From IMG/VR virus record IMGVR_UViG_3300012582_000004, positions 62,001-126,000 of that record: a DNA stretch of 64,000 nucleotides; one strand, given 5' to 3'. The notes beneath the pieces are model-generated. The model was not told the DNA's origin and made no database searches. It worked only from the letters and a program-made list of their open reading frames with translations. Both the position numbers and the translations under genes were made by a program. Below, in pieces: positions 32,234 to 40,598 of this stretch; position 1 is the stretch's first letter, and the number at the start of each line of letters is the position of its first letter. The DNA is from a virus.

Positions 32234-32766
32234 TGAGATTAAATAATAAAAACTTTAGAGAGATTTTTTTCAAAATTGATGCTGATAATATTAATGATTT
32301 AAAAAATGAAATATTGAATATATTTAAAATAAATAATATATCATCATCTTACTATTTTAGAACATGGTTTAATTTACCTATTAATAAACATAGAAATATT
32401 AGCGGATATGTAAAAAATCCATTTGAAGCACCATCTATTAATCAATTAACAGGTATTGTTCAATTTTTGCATTTTTCTAAAATTGATGGATTGCCTCTAT
32501 TTTTTGCATATCAAACACCCGTAGATTTTTCGGGAATACAACCTAATATGGATGTGAATAATAATACTTTAGGGCTAACAGAAAATATTATAATTGGTTT
32601 TAGTTCAAAATTAGAGTCTAATAAAATTATAGACAGTAATTATCAAATAGGAAATTTAAACAACGTTAAAGTATTACTTGCTAGTTTACTTGAATCTGAT
32701 TATCCTAATGATACTTTTAATCTAAAAAATAGAAGTGATAGAATAGAAAATTTATTAGAAGATTGA
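32230..32766 (+). CDS. Hypothetical protein (178 aa)
   Basis: No family recognised. Alpha/beta protein with YYFRTWFNLPINKHRNISGY and a later LPLFFAYQTPVDFSG. Last gene of the overlapping run with the 2H enzyme. It ends exactly where the convergent gene ends, with stop codons abutting and no terminator between. Confidence 0.55.
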   Translation: MMRLNNKNFREIFFKIDADNINDLKNEILNIFKINNISSSYYFRTWFNLPINKHRNISGYVKNPFEAPSINQLTGIVQFLHFSKIDGLPLFFAYQTPVDFSGIQPNMDVNNNTLGLTENIIIGFSSKLESNKIIDSNYQIGNLNNVKVLLASLLESDYPNDTFNLKNRSDRIENLLED

Positions 32767-33411
32767 TTATTTCTCTACATTTCTTTCGATGTAAAGTCCT
32801 ATAGTTTTCACTAAACTACTTAAATCGTCTAATTCCACAGTAGTTGGTTTATCTAAATATTTAAATGTTAATTTAAATTTTTCATCATTTTCTTTTCTCA
32901 AATCAAGTATAATATCACTTTTGTTATTAACATTGAATTTAAAATCCATGCTTAACTTTTGACAAGGTATTACAACGAATTCTGGATGATAATCAAATTC
33001 ATACACTGAGTATCCTTCTATTTTATTTTCGAAAAAATAATTATTAATAGTTTGTTCTGGTGATACCATAAGTTCACTTAATGCTAATATATTTTCTCCA
33101 AATTTATTCTCAGAAAAAATTCTGTTTATTTTGGATTCAAGTTCATCTAAATTTGCAAATTTTAATAATCTATATTTACAATTTAAATCATAAAGATATA
33201 AGAATTCAAGCGAACGTAAATTTTCTTTATTTTCATCAAGCTTAAAAATAAAGCGAGTGTGTATAATAAGAGTAGTATCATTAGTTAGCTTATGAAAATT
33301 CAAAATCCAGTTCCAACCATTTTTATCCTTTTCGATAACGGCTTTAAATCTATAAAGATGTGTATCTTCAAAAATTATTTTTATTCTCTCTTGTAATTCT
33401 ACCCAAGTCAT
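32767..33411 (-). CDS. Hypothetical protein (214 aa)
   Basis: No family recognised; strand-rich with a possible repeated layout in its two halves. Its start overlaps the stop of the bS21 gene (TAATG on the minus strand), so it is coupled to bS21 translation, and any role in translation or virion assembly is open. Confidence 0.55.
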   Translation of the reverse strand: MTWVELQERIKIIFEDTHLYRFKAVIEKDKNGWNWILNFHKLTNDTTLIIHTRFIFKLDENKENLRSLEFLYLYDLNCKYRLLKFANLDELESKINRIFSENKFGENILALSELMVSPEQTINNYFFENKIEGYSVYEFDYHPEFVVIPCQKLSMDFKFNVNNKSDIILDLRKENDEKFKLTFKYLDKPTTVELDDLSSLVKTIGLYIERNVEK

Positions 33412-33599
33412 TAATCGTTGTCTTTAAATTTTTGTTGAACATAAATAGCTTTAAGCTTCTTAGTTCTTTTTTTAACAGATGATTTTTCAAAAGCCTGTCT
33501 TGCTCTTAATTCTTTTATAACTCCAACTTTTTCAAATTTTCTTTTGAATTTTTTAAGAGCTTTATCTATATTACCATCTTTTATTTCTATAATTAGCAT
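33411..33599 (-). CDS. rpsU: Ribosomal protein bS21
   Basis: MLIIEIKDGNIDKALKKFKR, then KFEKVGVIKELRARQAFEK and a basic tail KKRTKKLKA identify bS21, 62 residues, the normal size. bS21 binds at the 3' end of 16S rRNA on the small subunit platform. In flavobacteria bS21 helps sequester the anti-Shine-Dalgarno sequence, so a phage copy could change which mRNAs are initiated. Phage bS21 genes are known from some large phages. It follows the 906-residue virion gene by 20 bases and shares its direction, which implies late expression. Confidence 0.93.
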   Translation of the reverse strand: MLIIEIKDGNIDKALKKFKRKFEKVGVIKELRARQAFEKSSVKKRTKKLKAIYVQQKFKDND

Positions 33600-33619
33600 G
33601 ATTGTATTTATTTTTTATA

Positions 33620-36340
33620 TTAAAATCTTTCTGTTTTAAAATGTTCTATTTCTATCAAATATTTTTCGCTTATTGTTGTAGATACTCTATCAATATTAGT
33701 AATAGTAATAGTATATCCCGTATTTATTCTAAATGACATTGGTTGAGTGAAATATGAACCATCTAATTGATATTCATTACTAATACCAGCTTGATCATCA
33801 TTTACCAATCTGAATATTTCTGCAAAATCTGGTAATGTTGAATCTGATGTTATTTGTAAATTGAATGTATTGTTTACAATTTCTCCAACTATAGGATATT
33901 GTCCAGAAATATCAACTTTTGTTGTTTTATAAATTATATTAAAATTTTCGAGTGTAATAACATCACCAACTTTAAATGCATTTGTTTGAAGAGGTTTTAT
34001 TCCAATCGAAATAAAATAATTATCTGTTATTTTTTTAATTGATATCACTTCTGGTGTAAATGTTGATGGTATAGAATTCCATCTTTTCGAAATACCATCC
34101 GTTATTATATTGGCATTTAAATTTTTATCAATTGGTAAATCAATAGTTTTTGTTAATTTATAACCAGCTATATTATCAACGTTATCAACTAATTTAGTAA
34201 GCATACTTATATTAAGCTGTTTATTAAATTGAGCATCTTTTGGATAAATTTTAAATACCGCAGATTGTCTATAATCTAAATCTCTATCTAAAACTATATT
34301 AAGAGGCTTACCTAAATTTACATCCGATGTATCATCATTTATAATATTAATCATAAAATCTTTTCCTGATGGGACTATTAACTTGTAATTAATAATTGTA
34401 TTATTTTGATTATTATAAAGCGTACTCACTGGTAATTGTTGAATTAAGCCAAATCTCGAATCCTTACTATCTAATATAAGTAATGGTGGATTTACCGTTT
34501 CATCGACAGTAACTTTGATAGTTTCAGAATCTTTTATTTGATGTCTTTTATATAAATTTAGTAAAGTGTATAGTGAATCAATTCTGAAATTAATATCTCT
34601 AACATCAGTTTGGGTATAAAGAAGAGATTTTAAATTAGCTAATTCTTCCTGAAATGTAGATAAATTAACTGCTAAGGATAAGAAAATATCATTTGTTTTA
34701 GCAATCCTTAACATTACTTCATTAAATAAGTCAAAACCAAAAATTGAATATACTTTTTGTGGATCGAATGCTTCAATTATATTATCATTATTGATATTAA
34801 AGTTTAAGTTAATATTAAATTGATATGATAAACCATCTTGTTTACCATTAGATACCAATTTTTTATAAGTTTCTATTTTATTATCTACTGCTGGATTAAC
34901 AAATGTGAGTCCGTATAAATTAATTCCAAAATTAGTGCCATTAGATTTAGTTTTATCTTCTACTTGATAATACCATAATATAACGTTGAATTCGAAATCT
35001 TTAGGTGGTAAATTATTAAAACTTTGGGCGTTTAATTCGTCAAAATTTTTAGAAACTTTACCTGGTAAGTTCATTTTGATATAATGTGAATAATCAAAAT
35101 CAACGCCCAAACCATCTATATTAGAACCATCAAACTCTGGATATACAAAAGGAGCTTCAGCAACTCTTGTTTTTTTTCTATTGGTTTCAGTAATACCAAA
35201 ATAGTCTCCTCTTTTTCTATCAGCTGCGCCAGCAGAATTTATATACTTCTGATCAACATCGAAATATGCGTATTGATCACCTGGAAATAATTCTGGATTT
35301 AATACAATTGGAGATTCTGATAATTCACCACCTATAATTTCAGGTTGATCTTGACTCGGAAGAATTGGATATTGATTACCTGGTCCATAATTTTTATCAG
35401 AACTAATTCTGAATAGAATATCAGGTGTCTGACCATTTTGATCGGGTATATAAGCAACCACTTCAGTATATGATCGATTTGCCATTTGAACATTGTTTAC
35501 AGAGCTAATTTCACCAATGTATTGAACTACTTGTTGATATTTTAATTGTAATGATACAACAGCGAAATTATTCCAAAATATAGGTTCAGTTTGACTAACT
35601 ACTATTCTAATAACATCATTTTTATTATTTTCATTTGCTGAAGTATCTACTGTATTAACTAAGAATTCTCTTGAAATACCACCATCGAATATTTGAAATG
35701 TTCCTTCACTTGTTAAAATAATAGTATCCGATGGTTTTATAGTAGTACTTGAAGCAATCGTAATTTCATATACCTTTAAGAAATTTCCTAATGTTTCTGG
35801 ATCTGGTACTAAATCACCAGTATCTACAATATTAGATACATTATATTTAATAACACTTCTTTCTTTCCATAAATATTCTTTAAAATAATCATCTGGTGCA
35901 TTATCATTTATTGCAAATTCTGTAGAATCAACATATTCATCATTTGGTATAGCAGGTTCAAATTGCATAGCACCAGTTTTTCTTAACCATTTCCAAAAAA
36001 TCTTTTCTGATGTAGTTTGTATTTCATTAGGATCATAAAAATAAGTATTATTATTTATTTTAGATTCACGTATTACTGATTCTTGATTAGCAACATAATT
36101 TCTCAATGAATTTACTAATAAATCACCCATATCTGTAATAACATTAAAAGACTCTGTATTGAACTGTTCAGGATTTGTAAAATCCATTTTTGATAAATCT
36201 AAATTTAATAACATAAATTTAGAAAAATTCATGTGATAATTCTCATTTTGATGAGATGCTGAAATGTCTTCTGATGCACCTGGAACAACATAAGTAGTAT
36301 ACCCCTGATTTTTAAGAAATTTGTAAAGAGGAGTTGCCAT
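33620..36340 (-). CDS. Large virion structural protein, probably baseplate wedge (906 aa)
   Basis: No single domain recognised with certainty. The size, beta-rich composition, late-type promoter upstream, and the nearby baseplate J/gp6-like gene support a baseplate or tail component; a T4 gp7-like wedge role is the nearest positional guess. Features include NVITDMGDLLVNSLRNYVAN near residue 65, a conserved-looking EKIFWKWLRKTGAMQFEPA near 113 and multiple immunoglobulin-like strand stretches in the C-terminal half. bS21 lies directly downstream. Confidence 0.65.
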   Translation of the reverse strand: MATPLYKFLKNQGYTTYVVPGASEDISASHQNENYHMNFSKFMLLNLDLSKMDFTNPEQFNTESFNVITDMGDLLVNSLRNYVANQESVIRESKINNNTYFYDPNEIQTTSEKIFWKWLRKTGAMQFEPAIPNDEYVDSTEFAINDNAPDDYFKEYLWKERSVIKYNVSNIVDTGDLVPDPETLGNFLKVYEITIASSTTIKPSDTIILTSEGTFQIFDGGISREFLVNTVDTSANENNKNDVIRIVVSQTEPIFWNNFAVVSLQLKYQQVVQYIGEISSVNNVQMANRSYTEVVAYIPDQNGQTPDILFRISSDKNYGPGNQYPILPSQDQPEIIGGELSESPIVLNPELFPGDQYAYFDVDQKYINSAGAADRKRGDYFGITETNRKKTRVAEAPFVYPEFDGSNIDGLGVDFDYSHYIKMNLPGKVSKNFDELNAQSFNNLPPKDFEFNVILWYYQVEDKTKSNGTNFGINLYGLTFVNPAVDNKIETYKKLVSNGKQDGLSYQFNINLNFNINNDNIIEAFDPQKVYSIFGFDLFNEVMLRIAKTNDIFLSLAVNLSTFQEELANLKSLLYTQTDVRDINFRIDSLYTLLNLYKRHQIKDSETIKVTVDETVNPPLLILDSKDSRFGLIQQLPVSTLYNNQNNTIINYKLIVPSGKDFMINIINDDTSDVNLGKPLNIVLDRDLDYRQSAVFKIYPKDAQFNKQLNISMLTKLVDNVDNIAGYKLTKTIDLPIDKNLNANIITDGISKRWNSIPSTFTPEVISIKKITDNYFISIGIKPLQTNAFKVGDVITLENFNIIYKTTKVDISGQYPIVGEIVNNTFNLQITSDSTLPDFAEIFRLVNDDQAGISNEYQLDGSYFTQPMSFRINTGYTITITNIDRVSTTISEKYLIEIEHFKTERF

Positions 36341-36353
36341 ATTTTATATATTA

Positions 36354-36371
36354 TTTATAGTATATATAAAA
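36354..36371 (-). promoter_or_regulatory. Candidate phage late promoter
   Basis: Minus-strand TTTTATATATACTATAAA is followed by TAAT, so it also contains a T4-late-like TATAAATA. It lies 14 bases before the 906-residue virion gene. Confidence 0.55.
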
Positions 36372-36386
36372 TCCAATACATTTCAA

Positions 36387-37436
36387 ATGAATATTAAAAA
36401 CAAAGAATTTATAGAAAAAGCTAATAAAATACATAATAACAAATATGATTATTCATTAATTAATTATGTTAATAACAGAACAAATATTAAAATAATTTGC
36501 TCTATACACGGAGAATTTGAACAAATTCCAGATAAACACACAAACAGAAAACAAGGATGTCCTAATTGTAGCCCAACAAAAAAAATAACACATGAGTACT
36601 TTTTATCAGAAACTAAAAAAAAATATGATAATTTATTTAAATATACTAATTTAAATTTTAAACATTCGCATGATTACATTAAAATAATTTGTTCTAAACA
36701 TGGTGAATTTAAAGAAAAACCTTATATTCATTTAAAAAGAAATACTTGCATAGGTTGTAAAAAAATAATTGTTCTTAATAGATACATCGAAGAATGTCAA
36801 GAAATACACAACAACAAATACGATTACTCTTTAGTAAAATATACTAATTGTTATAATAAAGTTGATATTATATGCTCAGAACATGGTATTTTTAAACAAG
36901 CATTACATTCTCATAAACAAGGACATGGATGTACTAAATGTGGAATTAGTATCAAATATGAAGGTTACAACTTTATAGAAAAGGCTATTAAAATACACAA
37001 TAATATATATGATTATTCATTGGTTGAGTATAAAAATAATACAATTAAAGTTAAAATTATATGTACAAAACATGGTATTTTTGATCAACAACCAGTATCC
37101 CATTTAATGGGACACGGTTGTCCAAAATGTAAATCTTCTAAAGGAGAAAAACAAATACAAAAATTTTTAGATGATAATGAAATAGAATATAATTATCAAT
37201 ATATAATAAATTTCAATAATAAAAAATATTTATATGATTTCCATTTACCTGAGCATAATTTATATATTGAATATGATGGCGAACAACATTTTAAACCAGT
37301 TAAATATTTTGGCGGATTAAATAAATTTTTACAAAGAATTAATAACGATTTTCAAAAAGATAAGTATTGTATATTAAATGATGTAAATTTATTAAGGATA
37401 CCATATTGGGAAATTATTAATATAGAAAAAACATAA
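36387..37436 (+). CDS. Homing endonuclease: four DUF723-type zinc repeats plus Vsr/EDxHD-like nuclease
   Basis: Four repeats of about 60 residues (roughly 5-60, 66-122, 128-184, 193-248), each with IHNNKYDYSL-like, IICxxHGxF and a CxxC or GC-x-KC, match the DUF723 pattern, likely DNA recognition. The C-terminal domain (about 255-345) has GEKQIQKFLDDN, YDFHLPEHNLYIEYDGEQHF and LLRIPYWE, the layout of Vsr-like or EDxHD homing nucleases. It is free-standing, on the opposite strand from its neighbours, inserted between virion-type and small genes. The second repeat has diverged most. Its 3' end lies inside a 34-bp perfect inverted repeat. Confidence 0.85.
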   Translation: MNIKNKEFIEKANKIHNNKYDYSLINYVNNRTNIKIICSIHGEFEQIPDKHTNRKQGCPNCSPTKKITHEYFLSETKKKYDNLFKYTNLNFKHSHDYIKIICSKHGEFKEKPYIHLKRNTCIGCKKIIVLNRYIEECQEIHNNKYDYSLVKYTNCYNKVDIICSEHGIFKQALHSHKQGHGCTKCGISIKYEGYNFIEKAIKIHNNIYDYSLVEYKNNTIKVKIICTKHGIFDQQPVSHLMGHGCPKCKSSKGEKQIQKFLDDNEIEYNYQYIINFNNKKYLYDFHLPEHNLYIEYDGEQHFKPVKYFGGLNKFLQRINNDFQKDKYCILNDVNLLRIPYWEIINIEKT

Positions 37437-37498
37437 GAAATTATTATATTTTATTCTGTTTTATAATAAAATATAATAATTTCTTATGTTTTTTCTAT
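37422..37498. repeat. 34-bp perfect inverted repeat across convergent gene ends (terminator-like)
   Basis: 37422-37455 is the exact reverse complement of 37465-37498 with a 9-base loop. It spans the stop of the homing endonuclease (37434-37436) and of the leftward PIN/NYN-like gene (37484-37486), so both proteins end in IEKT. It is AT-rich with no GC core, so termination may be secondary to its origin. Confidence 0.92.
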
Positions 37499-37855
37499 TC
37501 TATAACACTTTCTACCATGTTGATTTATGTATTTAATTACACCATCATATCCTTTATCTTTAGATAAAACATAGAAAATTGTATCTTTGTCTGTAATTTT
37601 ATTAAATTCTCCAAGAAGATAACACAAATGGAAGTCTAAGTTATTTCTACCTTCTGATGCTATTTTTATCCACGTTAGATTAGTTCCTAGTTCTTGTGTT
37701 CTTTTAACTAGTTCAAAAGGTATTCTATTTTGAAAACTTCCTACCAACATGAATATTTTAACATTGTCCAGTTTAATTTTATCTACATTTAGTTGATGTA
37801 TATTTTCTAAATCAACAAATAAATATTTTGGCTTACATTCCTTTACTCTTATCAT
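37484..37855 (-). CDS. PIN/NYN-like putative ribonuclease (123 aa)
   Basis: YLFVDLENIHQLN gives the first acidic residue of the NYN/PIN-like fold, NLDFHLCYLLGE the central aspartate, and FYVLSKDKGYDGVIKYI the last acidic cluster with the typical DKGY. The domain fills the whole protein. Such proteins cut RNA in toxin, tRNA or RNA-quality systems; here no antitoxin is adjacent. Its C-terminal residues are encoded in the 34-bp inverted repeat shared with the homing endonuclease. Confidence 0.7.
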   Translation of the reverse strand: MIRVKECKPKYLFVDLENIHQLNVDKIKLDNVKIFMLVGSFQNRIPFELVKRTQELGTNLTWIKIASEGRNNLDFHLCYLLGEFNKITDKDTIFYVLSKDKGYDGVIKYINQHGRKCYRIEKT

Positions 37856-37916
37856 ACCCTTCTTAGTTTCTTACTTATTAATATAAAAAAGTATTTTGTT
37901 TTAAAAAATGAAACAG

Positions 37917-38093
37917 TTATTTAAGTAATAATATCAACAATTCATTGAGAAAATATAATACACAGAAAAATATTACACCTACTATAATACCAAACATGAA
38001 ATTTCCTATGCCTCCACAAAAGGCAACACCGAACAACGCAAATAATATTGAAGAAATTAGCATTAACACAAAAAACTCTTTAATTTTTTCCAT
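37917..38093 (-). CDS. Small two-helix membrane protein, holin-like (58 aa)
   Basis: Frame from ATG 38093. Two hydrophobic helices (VLMLISSILFALFGVAFCGG and MFGIIVGVIFFCVLYFLNEL) with a charged N-terminus (MEKIKEFF) give the topology and size of a small class II holin. It sits in the leftward run behind the host-type promoter at 38747. Holin function is a guess from topology alone. Confidence 0.5.
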   Translation of the reverse strand: MEKIKEFFVLMLISSILFALFGVAFCGGIGNFMFGIIVGVIFFCVLYFLNELLILLLK

Positions 38094-38104
38094 TATTTTA
38101 TAAT

Positions 38105-38524
38105 TTAAGATTTTAACATTCCTAGTATTTTTACAGAAGTAATAAATAATAAATTCTGAACGGACATTTCACCAACTTCGGAATATCTATTATCACTTAT
38201 CCATTCTTTAACTGCTTTTTTGTGATAAGTTTCTGCTAAAACCACAGCTAATTCAAGAGATTCTAATTTATTGATTTCTATCTGAATAGCAGATAGATTC
38301 TTATTCTTATTTAAAATATCGTATGCCACTTCTGCATAAAAAGATACTAAATTTTCATTAGATGCTGTAAGCTCTATGAGTTCTTCCATAGAAACATTAT
38401 TCTTCCCAATAAAACTTACAACATCGTCAATATATTCATTTTTCATGAAGCCAACTCCTTCTGAATCATTATGTTCAGATATAAGATAATTAATAAATTT
38501 TTGCAATTTTTTTTCAAAACTCAT
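38105..38524 (-). CDS. Hypothetical helical protein (139 aa)
   Basis: All-helical, acidic, no family recognised. It starts two bases from the preceding gene's stop and precedes the small membrane protein, so it is part of the same leftward operon. Confidence 0.55.
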   Translation of the reverse strand: MSFEKKLQKFINYLISEHNDSEGVGFMKNEYIDDVVSFIGKNNVSMEELIELTASNENLVSFYAEVAYDILNKNKNLSAIQIEINKLESLELAVVLAETYHKKAVKEWISDNRYSEVGEMSVQNLLFITSVKILGMLKS

Positions 38525-38526
38525 AT

Positions 38527-38718
38527 TTAATCAATGTTTTGTGCGTTTAAAAAGTCTTCCTGATTTTTGAATTCAAATGTTGATATAATTATAATTGGTT
38601 GTTGCATTTCTTCTACTAAACTTTTAAGTGATGGGAATTTTTCGGATGCTTTGAAATATGTTCCAAAACCACCACCTAAAGCATTTTTATATGCGTAAGA
38701 AAACATAAAATATCTCAT
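38527..38718 (-). CDS. Small hypothetical protein (63 aa)
   Basis: First gene of a leftward run of at least four genes. MRYFMFSYAYKNALGGGFG then LKSLVEEMQQPIIIISTFEF; no family recognised. It has a consensus host-type promoter with a leader of about 20 bases, so it is likely expressed early. Confidence 0.6.
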   Translation of the reverse strand: MRYFMFSYAYKNALGGGFGTYFKASEKFPSLKSLVEEMQQPIIIISTFEFKNQEDFLNAQNID

Positions 38719-38746
38719 ACTATATCTTTAAATTCTTAAACATGTA

Positions 38747-38778
38747 CAAATATAAGATATTTTATATAATTTTCCAAA
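38747..38778 (-). promoter_or_regulatory. Bacteroidetes-type promoter
   Basis: Minus-strand TTTG (38775-38778), 20-base spacer and TATATTTG (38747-38754) match consensus exactly, 29 bases upstream of the 63-residue gene. Confidence 0.78.
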
Positions 38779-38821
38779 CTTTTAAAAGAAAAAACATTTT
38801 AATTTTGTAAGACAAAAAATA

Positions 38822-38837
38822 TAATATATAACTAAAA
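38822..38837 (+). promoter_or_regulatory. Candidate phage late promoter
   Basis: TAATATATAACTAAAA precedes the gp6-like baseplate gene by 13 bases. A TAATTTTG at 38800 resembles a host -7 box but no -33 element is in place. Confidence 0.55.
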
Positions 38838-38850
38838 TCTTTGCGATTAA

Positions 38851-40596
38851 ATGAATCTTAAATTTATTGAGGTTAAATTTCAAACATTAAAGACTGAAAT
38901 TAATGACTTTATCAAGAAAACATACAATAAATCCGATGTTTTATTATCAGCAAGCGATCCTTACGGACATATTTTAGGTGCAATTGAGATGATTTTTAGT
39001 TCATCTTTACTTTATTTAAAGAATGTAACTGCTCAATTTGATATTAACAACCCAAAGAATACTAATGGTAAAATGATAAAAGCCTTAGCGAGAGTTGGTG
39101 GGTATAATCCTGGGAGAGCTATAAGTGCTACTGGTACTCTCACATTACAATTAAAACCTGGCATAGATATTTTAGAAGAAATTCCTGGTGGTGAAATCAC
39201 TATTTTACATGGATCTAAAATAACTAACAAAAGTAATAATTTAGATTATTATATTGATTTAGGTATAGAAAAAGCGTCTTACTTATTGAGTCATAATACT
39301 AAATATTTTTTACCTGTGGTTCAAGGTAAAGTAGAGACATTTCCATTTACTGGAACTGGTGAACAACTACAGTCATTTTCGGTAGATTTGCCTAATGGGC
39401 AATCACCTGAACAATTTAGAATAACTGTTAAGGTTGATGGACAAATATGGAGTATAAAAGACCATTTATATGATATACTTACAGATGAAGAAGCTTGTGT
39501 TGTACGAACTGGTATTAATGGTGGATTAGATATTTATTTTGGAACAGGGTTTTTTGGAAAAATACCAGGTATAAGTGATGAAATAGAAGTTAGATATGTT
39601 GTGTCAGATGGTTCATTAGGTAATATTCCACATAAATTAGTTAATGATTGGACATTTACTGACGAACTTTTTGATAAATTTGGAACACCTGTTGATATTG
39701 AAAAAAACTTTAATGTATTTATAGAAAATGAAGTGAGTATGGGTGGCGATTCAGAAAATCCATTATTTACAAAAGCTATATTACCACATGTTTCAAGAAA
39801 CTTTGTTTTAGCAAGACCTGAACAATATATTTTCCATTTAAAGAGATTAAATGTATTTTCTCAAATTGATGCTTATACAACAGAAAAAGGAACTGATAAT
39901 GATGATGGGAATGATAAAGATGATTCTGTAGTATATTTATTTTTAATTCCTGATATTGCATTATTTCTACAAGGTGGTACATCATATTTTGATTTAGATT
40001 TAAATGCTTTTATTTTAGAACAATTTGAAAAAGATAAAGTTGAGAGATATTTAAGAACACAAGGTACTATAGGTTTAGGTAATGCTGTTAAAATTATTGA
40101 TCCTATAATTAGGAAATATATTATTAATATTCATTTAAGAATTTTTGAAGATGCTAATGAAGATAATATTAGAAGTGAAATTAGTAGTAACCTTAGCTCA
40201 TACTTTGGAACTTTAGTAAGGAGAGGTATTATTCCTAAATCAGACATTATTAGAATTATAGAAGAGATTGATGGTGTTGACTCAATAGATTGTAGTTTTA
40301 TATCGGAATCAAATGAATCATATCATTTAAGCTTTGAAAAATATAAACAAAGTATAATGAGAAACAATCCAAAAGCTAATCCATTAACTATCAAAATGAC
40401 TGGTTATGATCCAAATAGAGTAATTGGATTAGATCCTAAACTTGGTGATATTCTTTATAATAAGAATGAATTACCTATCATAAGAGGTGGATTTAGAACT
40501 AGAAATGATATTTATTATAATGAAACACCAAACAGTAAAGGACTAAGCTCAATTAACATAGAAATACTTGGCATTAGTAAAAGAACGATGTTTTAA
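38851..40596 (+). CDS. Baseplate wedge protein, baseplate J / T4 gp6-like
   Basis: Structural wedge subunit of a contractile tail baseplate. The N-terminus has SDPYGHILGAIEMIFSSSLL and NTNGKMIKALARVGGYNPGR, the J-like middle has ISDEIEVRYVVSDGSLGNIP, and the C-terminal part has IIDPIIRKYIINIHLRIFED followed by SNLSSYFGTLVRRGIIPKSD and IEEIDGVDSIDCSF, the gp6/gpJ signature in which a final domain closes the iris. At 581 residues it is close to T4 gp6. It starts a rightward late block. Confidence 0.85.
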   Translation: MNLKFIEVKFQTLKTEINDFIKKTYNKSDVLLSASDPYGHILGAIEMIFSSSLLYLKNVTAQFDINNPKNTNGKMIKALARVGGYNPGRAISATGTLTLQLKPGIDILEEIPGGEITILHGSKITNKSNNLDYYIDLGIEKASYLLSHNTKYFLPVVQGKVETFPFTGTGEQLQSFSVDLPNGQSPEQFRITVKVDGQIWSIKDHLYDILTDEEACVVRTGINGGLDIYFGTGFFGKIPGISDEIEVRYVVSDGSLGNIPHKLVNDWTFTDELFDKFGTPVDIEKNFNVFIENEVSMGGDSENPLFTKAILPHVSRNFVLARPEQYIFHLKRLNVFSQIDAYTTEKGTDNDDGNDKDDSVVYLFLIPDIALFLQGGTSYFDLDLNAFILEQFEKDKVERYLRTQGTIGLGNAVKIIDPIIRKYIINIHLRIFEDANEDNIRSEISSNLSSYFGTLVRRGIIPKSDIIRIIEEIDGVDSIDCSFISESNESYHLSFEKYKQSIMRNNPKANPLTIKMTGYDPNRVIGLDPKLGDILYNKNELPIIRGGFRTRNDIYYNETPNSKGLSSINIEILGISKRTMF

Positions 40597-40598
40597 CG

